Below, piece after piece: positions 21,127 to 32,093 of a DNA stretch of 64,000 bases. Each line of letters opens with the position of its first letter. Position 1 is the stretch's first letter. The stretch lies in assembly GCA_006386115.1 (NCBI GenBank), contig VFIW01000010.1:558001-622000 (forward strand), in the 5' to 3' direction. This DNA comes from Globisporangium splendens. Lineage: Eukaryota > Oomycota > Peronosporomycetes > Pythiales > Pythiaceae. The notes beneath the pieces were generated by a model. It saw only the letters and a program-made list of their open reading frames with translations, had not been told where the DNA came from and did no database searches. Both the position numbers and the translations under genes were made by a program.

Positions 21127-22248
21127 ATGCGTTGGTGGTGCAGCTTCGCGATTGTCTCGACATTGGCTCTATGGACCACATGCGCAGGTTTGGAAGTGCA
21201 CCTGCGTGAAGAAGCCGGTGTTGGAGTTGATGCCAGCGACACGTTCTCTTCGGACGCAAGTGAGTACACCGAGCAAGGCTTCGACATTCAAAGCGTCAGT
21301 GGGTCACGTGATGGCGAGACGGATCAAACGACGACGGGGCAGGTTTCGGTTTGGACCCCTGAGGCGATGACTGAGACCACGATCCGCATCGCGCTCGACG
21401 CCGTGCGGTACCGCAACAATTACGAAAAGTACATCACAACGCGACTGTGCCTGCACCGCATCAACTTGATTCGGAGCAGACTCGTCGACGACCTCGAGAG
21501 CTATTTGTTCTCGGTCGATGGCTGCGAGAGCACCAAGATCACGCTCACGGGGCGATGCAACATCTACTATTACAAGCTCGCAACGTACGAGCTCAAGGTG
21601 CCCCAGAAGACCGTCGACAAGGACGTGTACGTTGTGCAGTCGATCTTCAAGGCGCTGACACAGAAATCTATGAGCGAGCTCATTCAGCCGACCAACCTGG
21701 ACTATAAGGATCCCGCAGGCACCAGTGATGAAGAAAGCGCTGTGCTTACAGTCAAAGTAGCTGGTGGTACCACGATCTCCACCGGAGCAGCTACCACGAC
21801 AGCAATAGAAACTACAACAGCAGTGACGACCTCAGCATCCAGACACGATGCAAACCTGCAAGTAAAGGCGGTTGAGCTCTCACATATCACGGAAGCGGAG
21901 CTGCAGCCAGTCACTTTGGAACAGATCCATGCACGACCACCGCCGCAGAGTGTGAAGATGAATGAGGTGCTTGGACGACCTGTATTTACTGCAATACCAG
22001 GGCTCTGGTTCGTCATGAGTGCTGCTGTCGTCGCCGTAGCCACCATCGGGATCGCGTCCGTAGTGGCGTATCGGCAGCATCACCACCACCATCCAAGTCA
22101 TCATGCCCGACGACGAGAACGGCAGCAACGACGACGGTATCGCCTCCACCCAGAGCAGATCCAGGTGCCACTCACCTCCTTGGCGTCCCCCGTCAGTAGC
22201 GAAATGTCCCAATTGCTAGCGAGCAACGACGACTATGCTGCAGTGTGA
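21127..22248 (+). CDS. Divergent cystatin-like type I membrane protein
   Basis: Single exon, 373 residues. A signal peptide (FAIVSTLALWTTCAG) precedes an extra acidic segment. The cystatin-like region (about 75-165) aligns with its neighbours around NYEKYITTRLCLHRINL and SVDGCESTKITLTGRC, but the QxVxG loop is replaced by RLVDDLESYLF. The equivalent of FEQVW is also unclear, so it is unlikely to inhibit in the usual way. A long Thr-rich stalk (TTISTGAATTTAIETTTAVT) lifts the domain from the membrane. One transmembrane helix follows (WFVMSAAVVAVATIGIASVV) and then a His/Arg-rich cytosolic tail. This is the most diverged member of the cluster; a receptor or binding role is possible. Confidence 0.65.
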   Translation: MRWWCSFAIVSTLALWTTCAGLEVHLREEAGVGVDASDTFSSDASEYTEQGFDIQSVSGSRDGETDQTTTGQVSVWTPEAMTETTIRIALDAVRYRNNYEKYITTRLCLHRINLIRSRLVDDLESYLFSVDGCESTKITLTGRCNIYYYKLATYELKVPQKTVDKDVYVVQSIFKALTQKSMSELIQPTNLDYKDPAGTSDEESAVLTVKVAGGTTISTGAATTTAIETTTAVTTSASRHDANLQVKAVELSHITEAELQPVTLEQIHARPPPQSVKMNEVLGRPVFTAIPGLWFVMSAAVVAVATIGIASVVAYRQHHHHHPSHHARRRERQQRRRYRLHPEQIQVPLTSLASPVSSEMSQLLASNDDYAAV

Positions 22249-22340
22249 ATCAATACTGAGAAGGTGAGAATGTAATATAACCATGTACTTTAGTTTCCTC
22301 CCTATTGTTTCGGCTTGTTGGGCAACAAAATGCGTACACA

Positions 22341-24525
22341 CTATGGCAAAAGATGTGCGACGGCTGCGCGGATATCGCTGAGCAAATCCGCATGCGACAC
22401 GGGTTTCTCTTTCTGCTTCTTGACCACTTTTTCCACCACAAGCTCTTTCCCAAAGACGCAGTCGGAGGCGTCGTCAGGCACCGGCGTCGCGACGTTGATG
22501 CGGTTGTGAAACACGTGACGGATGCCACTCGTGCTCGCAAAGTACACGCTCAATCGGATCGGATTGTTCATATTCCCAGTGTCCCCAAGTCGAAGACGGA
22601 TGCCAATACCGTCGCTGAGTTTGCACAGCAGTGCACCGTCGGGTTCGTTGCCTAGCGCCGTCGTGGACTCCATGTGCTCATCCTTGAGGTTGAGCTCGGC
22701 GTCCCATTGCCTCACGATTGCAAAGCCGTCGCTGGAAAAGTAGAGACTGTCGCCGCTGGACGTCGTCGAGACCATCACCTTGCCGCTCGGGTAGTAGTTG
22801 GCGAACCCAACGCCCGACGCGTCAAAGCTCAGCGCGATCTGGCCATCCTTGTGCACGGCGTAGACGCGGAACCCGTCGCGCTCGCGGTCGACGCTCACGG
22901 CGATAGTGCCGTTGGGCCATTTTGCGACCGCAGAGCCGTCAGAGCGGATGTGGATCGCCGCGGTCGTCGTGTTCGGGTACACTGTGCTTCACTCGTCCTG
23001 CTGGAATGGGGAAGATTCCGGTACGGCGTGAATTGAGGTCTCATTGCTTTTCGCACGCAACGCAGCCTTCTTCTTAGTAGTGACAGAAGTGCTGCTTTTT
23101 GGCTTTGGCGCGTGCTTTTTGAGAAACCCGTCGGAGCTGAACGTAGGCAGCGACAAGACGGCGCTCGTGATGGACGAGATTGTCTTTGCCGGCGAACTTT
23201 TCGTGGAACTTGACAGTGGAGCTGCGATTTCGGTGTCTGCTGCGGCAGCAGAGTTCGGAGGAGCAACGATGTAATCGGGACCGTCGTTAACAACTCGATT
23301 GGGCAGGGATGAGTCCGGTTCCGGTGATATTAGAGAGGCTGCAGGATCATTGATTTGGGGGTAATTGGTGTCGACCTGGTTTCCGTGGTCATGCTGGACG
23401 TCTTCATTTGAGACTGGGATGTAGTCTTGGACTGGGAAATTTCGCATAAATTCCTCAGCGAGTAGCTGCAGAATCATTTAGAACACCATCGATAAGAATG
23501 CGATAGGTGATAGGAAGAATGCAATGACGCAAATTGAGTGAACGGACTTGCTTTTCCTTCTTCGTCTGAGGTTTGACGGGTTGCTGCGGTAATGGCTCCT
23601 CTCGTGCTGCCTCCATCAGAACAAGAAGGGACAAATCGCTAAGTGGGGGGTTGTCACATTCACAACAACGCCATGGACAAAGCACATGCGTCACCATCTG
23701 ATCGGCCGGAAAGAGACGAAAGAGAGTACTCGGTCGAGCCTGTAGATAGCGCATCTCGTTCACTCGCGTGCTGAGCCTCATCGCGAAGCTCCTGGTCGAC
23801 GACGACGGTGTCGAGTCGATCCAGCCACGGAAGCGCTTTCGCCACATCCAATCTAACCACGAATAAGCAAATGTGTTAAAATTGGTTCAATAAGCGTCTC
23901 TGCATACTCGCGCAGCACAAAGGAAACACACATGTACGAAGACAGCTCGGTGCATGGGTTTGGGTGGAGAACGAGCGTTTGCAGTTGAGACAGCGACTGC
24001 AAATGCGCAATCTGAGGAGTCTCAATCAGATTGTGATGCACCCACAACTCCTGCAGCTCCTGCAGTTGTGCCACCCAACTCAGATCTGCGATTCGATTGT
24101 ACGAGCATTTCAGTATCCGCAGATGCGAGAGCCTCGCTACTTCCTGGATCGAAGTGATGCTGTTGTGCATAATGTTCAAGTTCCGCAGCAGCAATGCCTT
24201 CCACGTAGGTTGGAGACATGAACAGAATAAACCTTGGCATCGCATATGGAAGCAGCCGCACCACCGAGAAGCACCAACCTTTTCAAGTCCGGCCAAGTGT
24301 GTCAACGCGTTGAACTGCATGCGTCAATCAAGGCATGTAGCGAACATGCTTGCAGTGAGCTCCATACGAGCAGCTGGTCCGTCGCAACTAATGTCAGCGA
24401 TGGCCACGTACCGACACGTTGAGGTGCTACATTCTGGGCAGCACAACCTCCAGCTCGCTCAGCTCTCTGAACTCTTCGTCCACGACAATCGCTTCCCGAG
24501 CGCCATCGGCATCAATCGCGCGCAT
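22341..24525 (-). CDS. Leucine-rich repeat protein with FAM194-type C-terminal domain
   Basis: Built from exons 24525-24448, 24426-24412, 24314-24279, 24197-23932, 23852-23718, 23638-23548, 23465-23057 and 22981-22341 (556 residues, phases consistent). LRRs with the LxxLxxLxLxxNxL rhythm cover about 20-150 (LRILKCSYNRIADL, LQELWVHHNLIETP) and end in an LRR cap (ALPWLDRLDTVVVD). A low-complexity linker follows. The last 200 residues resemble the FAM194 domain of glutamate-rich protein 6, with repeated short hairpins such as GSAVAKWPNGTIAVS, YYPSGKVMVS and SLYFSSDGFAIVRQW. Between the first two exons only a 21-base GT-AG segment (24427-24447) ending in TAG must be removed. The true start is uncertain, since the open frame extends upstream without an ATG. 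Confidence 0.6.
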
Positions 24526-24812
24526 CACTCCACAGATCAGGTTAAAAGTCTGCAGCTCTTGTTCAGAAAAAGGACGGCGTCGTTTCGACACCCGAATACG
24601 GTATCTACCTTCCTAAATACGATTTTGAAATGACCAGCACTCTTGCTTTGTGTGAGTGTACCCGTTAAATGTGAGTATAAATCGATATATCACATTAAAG
24701 AGTCATTGTTTGTATTCTCGGAATTAATACCCGACCTGACTGGTTGCTGCAAATGGGAGCCGCTCACTCTTTGAGACGAAAGCAAGCAAGAAAGAAGCAC
24801 GCGGCAATAATC

Positions 24813-25118
24813 ATGAACTTTGGAGGACTCATGGGCGGCGGCAACGCGGCGGCGCCGCAGCAGGCGCAGGCGTCGGATCTGATGCTCGCGAAGGTCAACA
24901 TGCAGTCGTACGCCGACCTGTTCGAGCGCATGTCGCGCGTCTGCTTCCAGAAGTGCAAGTTCAAGTACAACGACGGCCAGCTCAACGTCGGCGAGATGAG
25001 CTGCACGGACCGCTGCGCGGGCAAGTACATGCAGGCGTTCAGCGCGCTGAGCGTCAAGATGGAGCAGGTAGAGAAGGAGCTCGTGGCCGCGGCCAACATG
25101 AACGCGGGCGTGCAATAG
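24813..25118 (+). CDS. Mitochondrial intermembrane-space chaperone TIM10-like
   Basis: Small Tim of 101 residues, one exon. The twin CX3C motif is clear: CFQKC, a 15-residue loop, then CTDRC, flanked by helices (MQSYADLFERMSRV; AGKYMQAFSALSVKMEQVE). The loop length and GE.SCTDRCAGKYM fit Tim10 better than Tim8, Tim9 or Tim13. Tim9-Tim10 hexamers carry hydrophobic carrier proteins from TOM to TIM22. The ATG at 24813 is chosen because upstream codons give a basic, non-conserved extension. A Gly/Ala/Gln-rich N-terminal stretch is longer than usual. Confidence 0.85.
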   Translation: MNFGGLMGGGNAAAPQQAQASDLMLAKVNMQSYADLFERMSRVCFQKCKFKYNDGQLNVGEMSCTDRCAGKYMQAFSALSVKMEQVEKELVAAANMNAGVQ

Positions 25119-25444
25119 AAGAAGCGTCTCGGGAAAGATGCACGCAACTGCACCGGTGATGACGGCGACGATGATACCCGAAAAACTACGAAACAAGGAC
25201 GAATGCAAGACGTAACAAGAGAGAAAACACGCGTTGTAGGAAGATTTCTGCTCTTGTTTATATATAAATAGTGCGTGTTTGCGCCAGCAGATCATCAAGC
25301 GTTTGCGTTCATCGCATCTTTGCTCATGCTTTAGTTCTCGTCCTCACGTCAGCAAAGATAGACAACGGGTCAGCAAGTCTGGCAAAGATACATCAACGTC
25401 GATGTCTGCGTGGAGCTTGCTTTCTCTGGGAAGGTCTACGTCGA
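25119..25444. other. Convergent 3' region between TIM10-like and the kinase gene
   Basis: 326 bases holding the 3' ends of two convergent genes. I see no conserved reading frame or motif. Confidence 0.4.
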
Positions 25445-27264
25445 TCAAAAATTGTGCTGGCTGTAGCCACCCAATCTGCCAGCAACACCAACAGCTGCAC
25501 TCGGTAAATTCGCAGGTCGTGTTGCATTGCTCGCCAAGGAACTCATTCCGCCAGGGTTTGCCACGTACGGAGTCCGCTTTCCCCCCGAGTACTTCGCACC
25601 GTCATCGTCCTGTCCATACGAAGGCATCCCTGGCGCGTATCTTGCCTGGCGAGCATACCGACTTCCCTGTAGATCATTTGACAAGCCGCTGCTGTCGAGG
25701 TTGCGGCCACCACTGTTTTGCGGGGTTCCGCCGCCAAGTAAACTGCTCCCAGCAGCGGCCATCGCATTTCGCGGCTGAACTCGAGCAGCACCATAGGTAG
25801 CCCCGACATTGAAGCTTCCGCCAGTTTGCCGTAGACTTCCATAACTCCCCGTGTCACTAAGCTGCTGATTCTTACTCTGTACTGCAATCCCACTTCCACT
25901 TGACGATGACGTTGACTTCTGTGGCGGAGTAAAAGACTCGGCTTTGTCCAGTGATGCGTAGGACTCGCACCTCTCTTGAGGCTGTCCACTTGGCGTCGAT
26001 ACTGTCAGCGGAATGGATACATTGACATTTACTTGGAAGAATGGATATTGCAATGCTTGGCTTGACGTCGGTCGTTGGTTCGGATCGTACTTCAGCAAAT
26101 CAGTCATCAATTGGATCGCTTCGGGGCTTGCATGGGGAATCAATTGGGCTAGTTGAGTCGGCACGAACTGCGGGAATCGATAGTTCATCTGTGCCGCGAG
26201 CTTCATTCCCTCTGGCCACGTGCTGTGCGTCGGGTTCCCGAGCACAGAACAAATCTTGTAGAGTTGGTCTCCCTCACTACTCCCAGGGAACAACGGACGC
26301 AGCGTGAACATCTCGGCCATGATGCACCCCATTGCCCACGCATCGATGGGAGAATTGTACGTTGTGGATCGCAATAGCACTTCTGGAGCGCGATACCATC
26401 GCGTCGAGACGTAATCGGTGAAGGGAGGTCTCGAGCGGATCTCTCGAGCTAATCCAAAGTCGGCCACTTTGATGATATCGCCTTTCACGAGCATGTTTTC
26501 AGGCTTGATGTCGCGATGAAAGAAGCTGTGTTTGTGCATGAACGCCAACCCTTGGAGCATCTGGTACCTGTGATAGCACAAAACGTTAGTCAGAAAATTC
26601 TTATTGGTTTTCCTTTTCTTTCTCTTTATTGAAGCACAATGCACGTACATGAGGTTGCGGATCTTGGACTCAGGGAAGCGGCGATCACGTTTCTTCATAG
26701 CTTCGTACAAATTGTTTTCCATGTACTCAAACACGAAATGCAACTCGTCGTTTTCGCGGATCACTTCTTTCAGCTTGATGATATTCGGATGGTTCAATTT
26801 CTTCAACGACTATTTTTTCAGGATGGAGAGATTTCACTCGATCAGATCCAAATAGCCAAGAGCCATGCTGGCTAGCGAGCTACATGCCCACACAATATAC
26901 ACAAATCGAATAGACGTACGTTCACTTCGCGCAGCTGCATGCACTCTTCCCATGAATAAAACTTCTTCTTCATCTTTTTCACAGCCACCTATTCGAATGA
27001 GAAGAAAGAGAGAATAAACAACATGCACTGCATGGAAGGAGCACAAGCCAAGTGTCTCCCTCTCTACATGCACTCTGTCGCATGCCGCATCCAACAACTG
27101 TGCGCCTTCAACCGCGTTGTGCATGTTTTCACGACTACTGACTCCTATTCCATACAGAAACCAAGTGAACCACTCACCACTTCGCCCGACTGCCGGTTCA
27201 CAGCCTTGAGCACCGAGCCGTACGTGCCATCGCCGAGCTGCTTGGTGATCTTGTACCGATTCAT
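25445..27264 (-). CDS. MAK/ICK/LF4-type protein kinase (RCK family)
   Basis: Ser/Thr kinase of the RCK group, which sets flagellum length and intraflagellar transport. Four exons: 27264-27178, 26988-26920, 26809-26649 and 26567-25445; 479 residues. All catalytic elements are present: glycine loop [15 protein letters not shown] lysine, RE in helix [17 protein letters not shown], and the RCK activation signature [13 protein letters not shown], with the Tyr that autophosphorylates in this family. The kinase domain ends near residue 285. The rest is a Ser/Gly/Asn-rich disordered tail, as in MAK and ICK. Together with DRC9 and the SHIPPO protein it points to a flagellated stage. Confidence 0.9.
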
Positions 27265-27736
27265 CGCACTCGTCCACAGAATCGCAGACACTCGTCAGCA
27301 GCAGGCGGAGAAGGCGGAGGCGCAATGCGATCGACGGCGACGCGCGGCTCGTTCGCGCTTCCTCGCGCGCTGCTTGAATGCGGAAACGCCGCAACAAAAG
27401 GACAAGAATGCCGAAAATATCCCACACTTCAACAACGGTTTCACAAATAGACATGTGTGTGTGTGGCAACCAGGAAGTCATCTTAGCAACCACCATCATT
27501 CAGTTCAAACTCAGCACACATTCTAGTGTGATGGGAAAGACGCTGAGACCAAAGAACACCCAATCACCCGTGTTTTTACATTTCCACTTTGTTCTCCTGC
27601 ACATTCGGTTGAAGACCCAACTCACAACAGGAAATCGCGACGGGTCCCAAGGGAAACACATCCATCATACAGGCGCGCGCACTCGTGTGTGGGCGTCCGC
27701 TTTATCGTACAGTCCACGATTCCGCGCCTGGCGGTC
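27265..27736. promoter_or_regulatory. Divergent promoter region of kinase and NIPA genes
   Basis: 472 bases between divergent start codons. A CCAAT box (ACACCCAATCACCC) lies near 27560. Short open frames here look like chance. Confidence 0.4.
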
Positions 27737-29173
27737 ATGACGCACTGGGAGACGTTCGGCGCGGTGCTGGCCGTCGTCGCGTCCGTGGTCTCGAACCTCG
27801 GCGTCAACATCCAAAAGTACTCGCACGCGCAGGAGGCCAAGGTGCTGCCTGCAGCGCGCCAGCGGCCGTACGTGCAGCGCCCGCTCTGGTGGCTCGGGCT
27901 CGCGCTCGTGGTCTTCGGGTCGCTCGGCGACTTCACGGCCTTCGGCTTCGCGACGCAGAGCCTCGTGGCCGCGCTCGGCGGCGGCTCCACGCTCGTCGCG
28001 AATGTGTTTACAGCCTATTTCCTCAACAAGGAAGCGCTCTACGCGGTACGTACTACCTGAATGGTAGAACAGGAGTGGCTGGCTGATCGATCATGCGTTT
28101 GTATGGATATGTGTGCGGGATTAGACGGATCTTGGTGGCGTGCTGTTTGTGATCATCGGTGTCGTCGTCATCGCATGGATCGCAGAGCCAAACGTCGAGT
28201 ACCCGCTTCCGGAACTAGAAGAGCGATTTTTACGAACAGGTATAATACGTTCTGCCTATCTTTATATGCCCGCCACTGACTCACGGTTCTATATATTGTA
28301 GAGTTTGTGGTGTACATTGTCGCCGTGGGCGTGTGTACCGTGAGCATGCTCGCGACCATCAAGGGCTCGGTCGCGAACCGCCTGAAGAACCAAGTGTACT
28401 GGTCCAAGCAGCGCCAGAAGAAGCGCATGAAGGCGCTCGAGGCGCGGATCCAGCAGATCGAGCGGCGGCTCGGCACCATGGAGACAGCGCTCCTGTCGCA
28501 ACATCCACCAGAAGGAGCCTCTCGACCTGGCGTGTTGCACCCCAGCGGAATGGCTGCACATTCCTCCTCTGATGCCGGCGACCCCACGCTCGCCGACGAT
28601 GACCACTCAGTGCCGAACCGCGTGCCGTACTACTACGCGATTTGCTCAGGCATCATCGGCGCAATCACAGTGCTGCTCGCGAAATGCTCGGCGATCATGA
28701 TCGCGCTCTCGCTAAAGGGCGAGAACCAATTCAAATACGGGCTCACATACGTGTTCATCGGCGGTATGTTCGTGTGCATCCTCGTGCAAACGCATTTCCT
28801 CAACATGGCGACCGCACTTGGGGACATCATGACCGTGTTTCCAATCTTCCAGGCTTGTTGGATCACGTTCAGTGTCATCGGCGGCGCGATCTTCTACGAC
28901 TCGGACCGAACGCTGAGCCAGGAGGAGCTGATTCTGTACCCGACGGCGCTGCTTTGCATCGGCATCGGCGTCGCGCTGCTCATCCAGCACCCGAAAGCGT
29001 CCACGAATGATCATAATGGGAAAGCAAAGTTTGGCGGCGCTGATGATGACGAGTTGGGTGGGCTCTTGGACGACGACGCGATCTGTATGATCACGGACGC
29101 GTCCATGCGGTCACCATTGTTACCGGAAGGATCGGCGGAAGCCCACGACGGATACCTGCACTTGGACGCGTAA
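27737..29173 (+). CDS. NIPA-like magnesium transporter family protein
   Basis: Multi-pass membrane protein of the NIPA/DMT superfamily, 431 residues, three exons (27737-28045, 28125-28239, 28302-29173). Hydrophobic spans alternate with the family's small-residue motifs: FGAVLAVVASVVSNLGVNIQK, FGSLGDFTAFGFATQSLVAALGG (the usual GE/GDxxxFxA block), VLFVIIGVVVIAWIAE, then a long charged cytosolic loop with a coil (MKALEARIQQIERRLGT), followed by ICSGIIGAITVLLAKCSAIM and three or four more spans. The acidic C-terminal tail ends in SPLLPEG. Family members move Mg2+ or other divalent cations, mainly in endosomes; the substrate is not provable here. Confidence 0.8.
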
Positions 29174-29455
29174 TTAAGTGGAAGCAAGCGTGCGGCATGT
29201 ATCGCAAGGTAGAACGGCGGAGAAGAGAACGAATGCAATGCATATGAGCCATTCTCCCATGCCAATAGAAAAGGGGGTATCAATGTTCACGACGGCTGCG
29301 TAGGAGCGACCCAGGAAGTTGCAATCGTCAAAACAAGATAAAGAAAATCAAAAGAGGAAGAACTGTGACTAGGAAAACGAGATGATGAAGCTCTATTTCG
29401 TTGGTAGAATCCATTTGAAATGTATCGTATCGAAAGCAAAATGCAGACAACGTCG

Positions 29456-31924
29456 TTATTCGTCGTCTTCGTCGTCCACGACAATGTCGGGGAACTCGTC
29501 GTCGTCGTCGTCGTCATCGGCCGCTTCGTTCTTCGCGACGCTCTTGGCTGGTTCCTTTTCTTCTTGCTCATCAACCGCGGCGTCCTCCTCATTCCCCTGC
29601 TCCTCCTCGACTGCTGCTGCGGCATCCACAGGTCGTTCGTCTTCAAATTCATCCTCGTCCTCGTCCTCCTCATCGCCATTTTCTGCGGCAGCTTCTTCCA
29701 CCTTTTGCTTCTTCGGCGACTCTGCTTGTTCAATAGCATCTTCAGCAGTAGGTTCGTCGTCACCACCAGCCTCTTCTTCGTCTTTATCCCCGTCGTCCTT
29801 ATCGCCGTGGTTGTCCCAGTCCATGGTACCACGCACGCCACTCGAAGCCGCGCCATTGCTACGCGCGGTCGACGACGAGTACCCTTGCAGCTGATACGCT
29901 GCGGCCGTCTTGCTGATCTTCTTCGAGGCATCAGCATCCTGGAACGCGATGGAAAGCGGTGGCGCGCGAGGATGCAGCAGCGCTTCGCCGGCGTTCAGCG
30001 CAACGAGCGGAAGAATCGTCGACAGATCCAGTGAAGCGCCATTGCGTTGATGACGCGCATGCGCTCGCCAGTAGCTGAGCCCCGCGATTAAATTGGTAGC
30101 ATGCGCACCCGAAGCATCCGCACTCACTGCGTCCGTGAGCAACAACAGCGCCACGGCGTCGACGGCATTTGGCCCAGCGGCAGAAGCCACGATCCGCTGC
30201 TTGGCGCGCTGCTCGACAGCAAACAGCGCGATCTCGCTGGCCACGGAGCGCACGGCAGTCGGCAACAGCGAGCCGTAGACGGACACACACATCGCAATCG
30301 ACGCCAACGCGGCGTCAGCGTTGCGAGTGCGCACTTGCTGGTGATGACTCGATACGAACGGCAGCAGACTCGCACCGGCGGCGTCCGAGAGTTGCGACAT
30401 GGCCGCATCGGCGGCTTGGCGCTTGCGCTTCTTGCCCTTGCTGTTGTTGCTGCTGCTCCGACCTTTTTTGTCGGCGACAGCCGCAGCGTCATTGTTCTCC
30501 GTCGTCCCAGCCTCAGTAGCCTTGTTGGTCGTGTCCAAGTCGCGCTTGCAGCGCGCGACCATCTCTTCCAAGAGCGGCACGCCGAGCTTCTCGACCGTGC
30601 TGGCGCCAAGAGAGCGCACGCAGCCGCTGATCGTCGCGTACAGCGCGTCGTAGCTGTCGGCACTCGCGTTCTCGCTCGCGAGCTTCAGCACCTTAATGAT
30701 CTTGCTCGTGTGGCGCAGAGCGCAGAGGCCCGCGCGCTCGACACCAGCGGTGAGGATGCGCAACGCGAGCGCCTGCACGCGCGGCAGGATGCCGTACACG
30801 ACGCTCGAGGGCAAGCGGAAGCCATCCTCCGAGACCGCAGTCTGCTTCCCGATCTCCGAGACGCGCACCGAGAGCGCGCGGCGCGCCAGCGCGATGACGT
30901 CGTTGAGCACGAGCTGCACTTCGCGCTCCGAGATCGAGCGGTTCGTCATAGACTCAGCAAGCACCGCAGCTGCGAGCGTCAGTCGACGCAGCACCAGCTC
31001 GGCGCGTTGGTACACGGAGAGCAGCAGCGCGTCGCCCGCGACGGTGGTGTCCTTGATCCAGCCTTTCATCGCCGTCATCTGCGACGACGGACGCTTGCCG
31101 CTCAACAAATCCACCTGCAAGTGCGCCATCTCGATCGTGCGCTCGACGATCTGCTTCCACAACTGCGGCGTCTTGTCCGACGCGTTCGCGAGCAAGCCCA
31201 GGCACTTCGCGCCAACGGCGTACACGTGCTCCTGGACCATCAACGCGTCCGCAGACTGGAACATCAGCACGCACACCTGCTCGATCTTGGTCGAGTAGAT
31301 GCGCAGCGAGTTCGGCGACACCTCTAAGAGCTCCGTGAACACGTGGAGACCACTGACCCAGAGTTGCACGTCACTGGAAGTGAGTTCCCCCTTCTTGTTG
31401 CCCAGCGCCTGCAACTGCGACAAAATCGCCGGCATCAACTTGGAGAAATTGTCGTAAAGGTCGCGACGCACCTCCGCGGTCAGCAGCTCAATGTTGCGCA
31501 CGACGACAGCGACCACTTCCAATGCTGGGGTCAACGTCGGGTTGCTCGCGCCGTCCTGCTGGTGCTTGAGCGTCTTGATCACGCGCTCGATGAGCTTGGG
31601 CGTGAGCGCCTCGAGTTGATCCATGGCACACTGCTGCACAACGATGAGCTGCAGCTCGAACGCTGCGGCGCGCACGTGCTTGTCGAGAACGGACGGCGGC
31701 TGGTCGATCACATGGAAGAGCTTGGTCTGGAACTTGTCGAGCGCCTTGCCGTCGCCCACGAGTCCGAACACGTTCTGCTGCAGCAGGATGGCCTTAATCT
31801 GCGGCAGCTGCGCGAGGAACTGCGTCTGCGCGGCCGCGTCCGTCACGAGGTGCTCCGGGAACGCGAGCGCGAGCACCGAGTTGAGCAGGTTGCGCGCCAG
31901 CGCCGTCTCATTCGCGCTCGCCAT
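29456..31924 (-). CDS. PELP1/Rix1-like ribosome-biogenesis protein
   Basis: Single exon, 822 residues. The ATG at 31924 starts MASANETALARNLLNSVLAL; the longer frame upstream is not conserved-looking. About 600 residues of HEAT/ARM-like helices lead into a Lys-rich stretch (KGKKRKRQ, a likely nucleolar signal near 470) and a very acidic C-terminal 150 residues (Asp/Glu runs ending FPDIVVDDEDDE). This layout is that of PELP1/Rix1, the scaffold of the complex that removes ITS2 and checks pre-60S particles. The helical repeat alone is not diagnostic, so the name rests on architecture, length and the acidic tail. Confidence 0.6.
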   Translation of the reverse strand: MASANETALARNLLNSVLALAFPEHLVTDAAAQTQFLAQLPQIKAILLQQNVFGLVGDGKALDKFQTKLFHVIDQPPSVLDKHVRAAAFELQLIVVQQCAMDQLEALTPKLIERVIKTLKHQQDGASNPTLTPALEVVAVVVRNIELLTAEVRRDLYDNFSKLMPAILSQLQALGNKKGELTSSDVQLWVSGLHVFTELLEVSPNSLRIYSTKIEQVCVLMFQSADALMVQEHVYAVGAKCLGLLANASDKTPQLWKQIVERTIEMAHLQVDLLSGKRPSSQMTAMKGWIKDTTVAGDALLLSVYQRAELVLRRLTLAAAVLAESMTNRSISEREVQLVLNDVIALARRALSVRVSEIGKQTAVSEDGFRLPSSVVYGILPRVQALALRILTAGVERAGLCALRHTSKIIKVLKLASENASADSYDALYATISGCVRSLGASTVEKLGVPLLEEMVARCKRDLDTTNKATEAGTTENNDAAAVADKKGRSSSNNSKGKKRKRQAADAAMSQLSDAAGASLLPFVSSHHQQVRTRNADAALASIAMCVSVYGSLLPTAVRSVASEIALFAVEQRAKQRIVASAAGPNAVDAVALLLLTDAVSADASGAHATNLIAGLSYWRAHARHQRNGASLDLSTILPLVALNAGEALLHPRAPPLSIAFQDADASKKISKTAAAYQLQGYSSSTARSNGAASSGVRGTMDWDNHGDKDDGDKDEEEAGGDDEPTAEDAIEQAESPKKQKVEEAAAENGDEEDEDEDEFEDERPVDAAAAVEEEQGNEEDAAVDEQEEKEPAKSVAKNEAADDDDDDDEFPDIVVDDEDDE

Positions 31925-32093
31925 CGTGATAATTGTTGAAATGGCATCGGTTCCATTGCACCCTTTCAAAAAGGCAAAGAGACCACTGGCTGGTAGGATC
32001 TCAATTTCAGCCAGTAAGAAACAAGGATTGTTATTTTCACCCAATCATGTATGTGTGATGCAAAGGGTTACGCGATGGGGTACGCTGCTGTCA

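Noticed and set aside
22982..23056. Apparent in-frame TGA (after QQDE) separating two parts of the LRR-FAM194 gene
   Set aside because: A GTGCGA donor at 23056 and a CACAG acceptor at 22982 remove it and keep phase 1; intron length (75) is normal here.
24663..24812. A first exon for the LRR gene between it and TIM10-like
   Set aside because: No ATG with an in-phase donor could be found on the minus strand.
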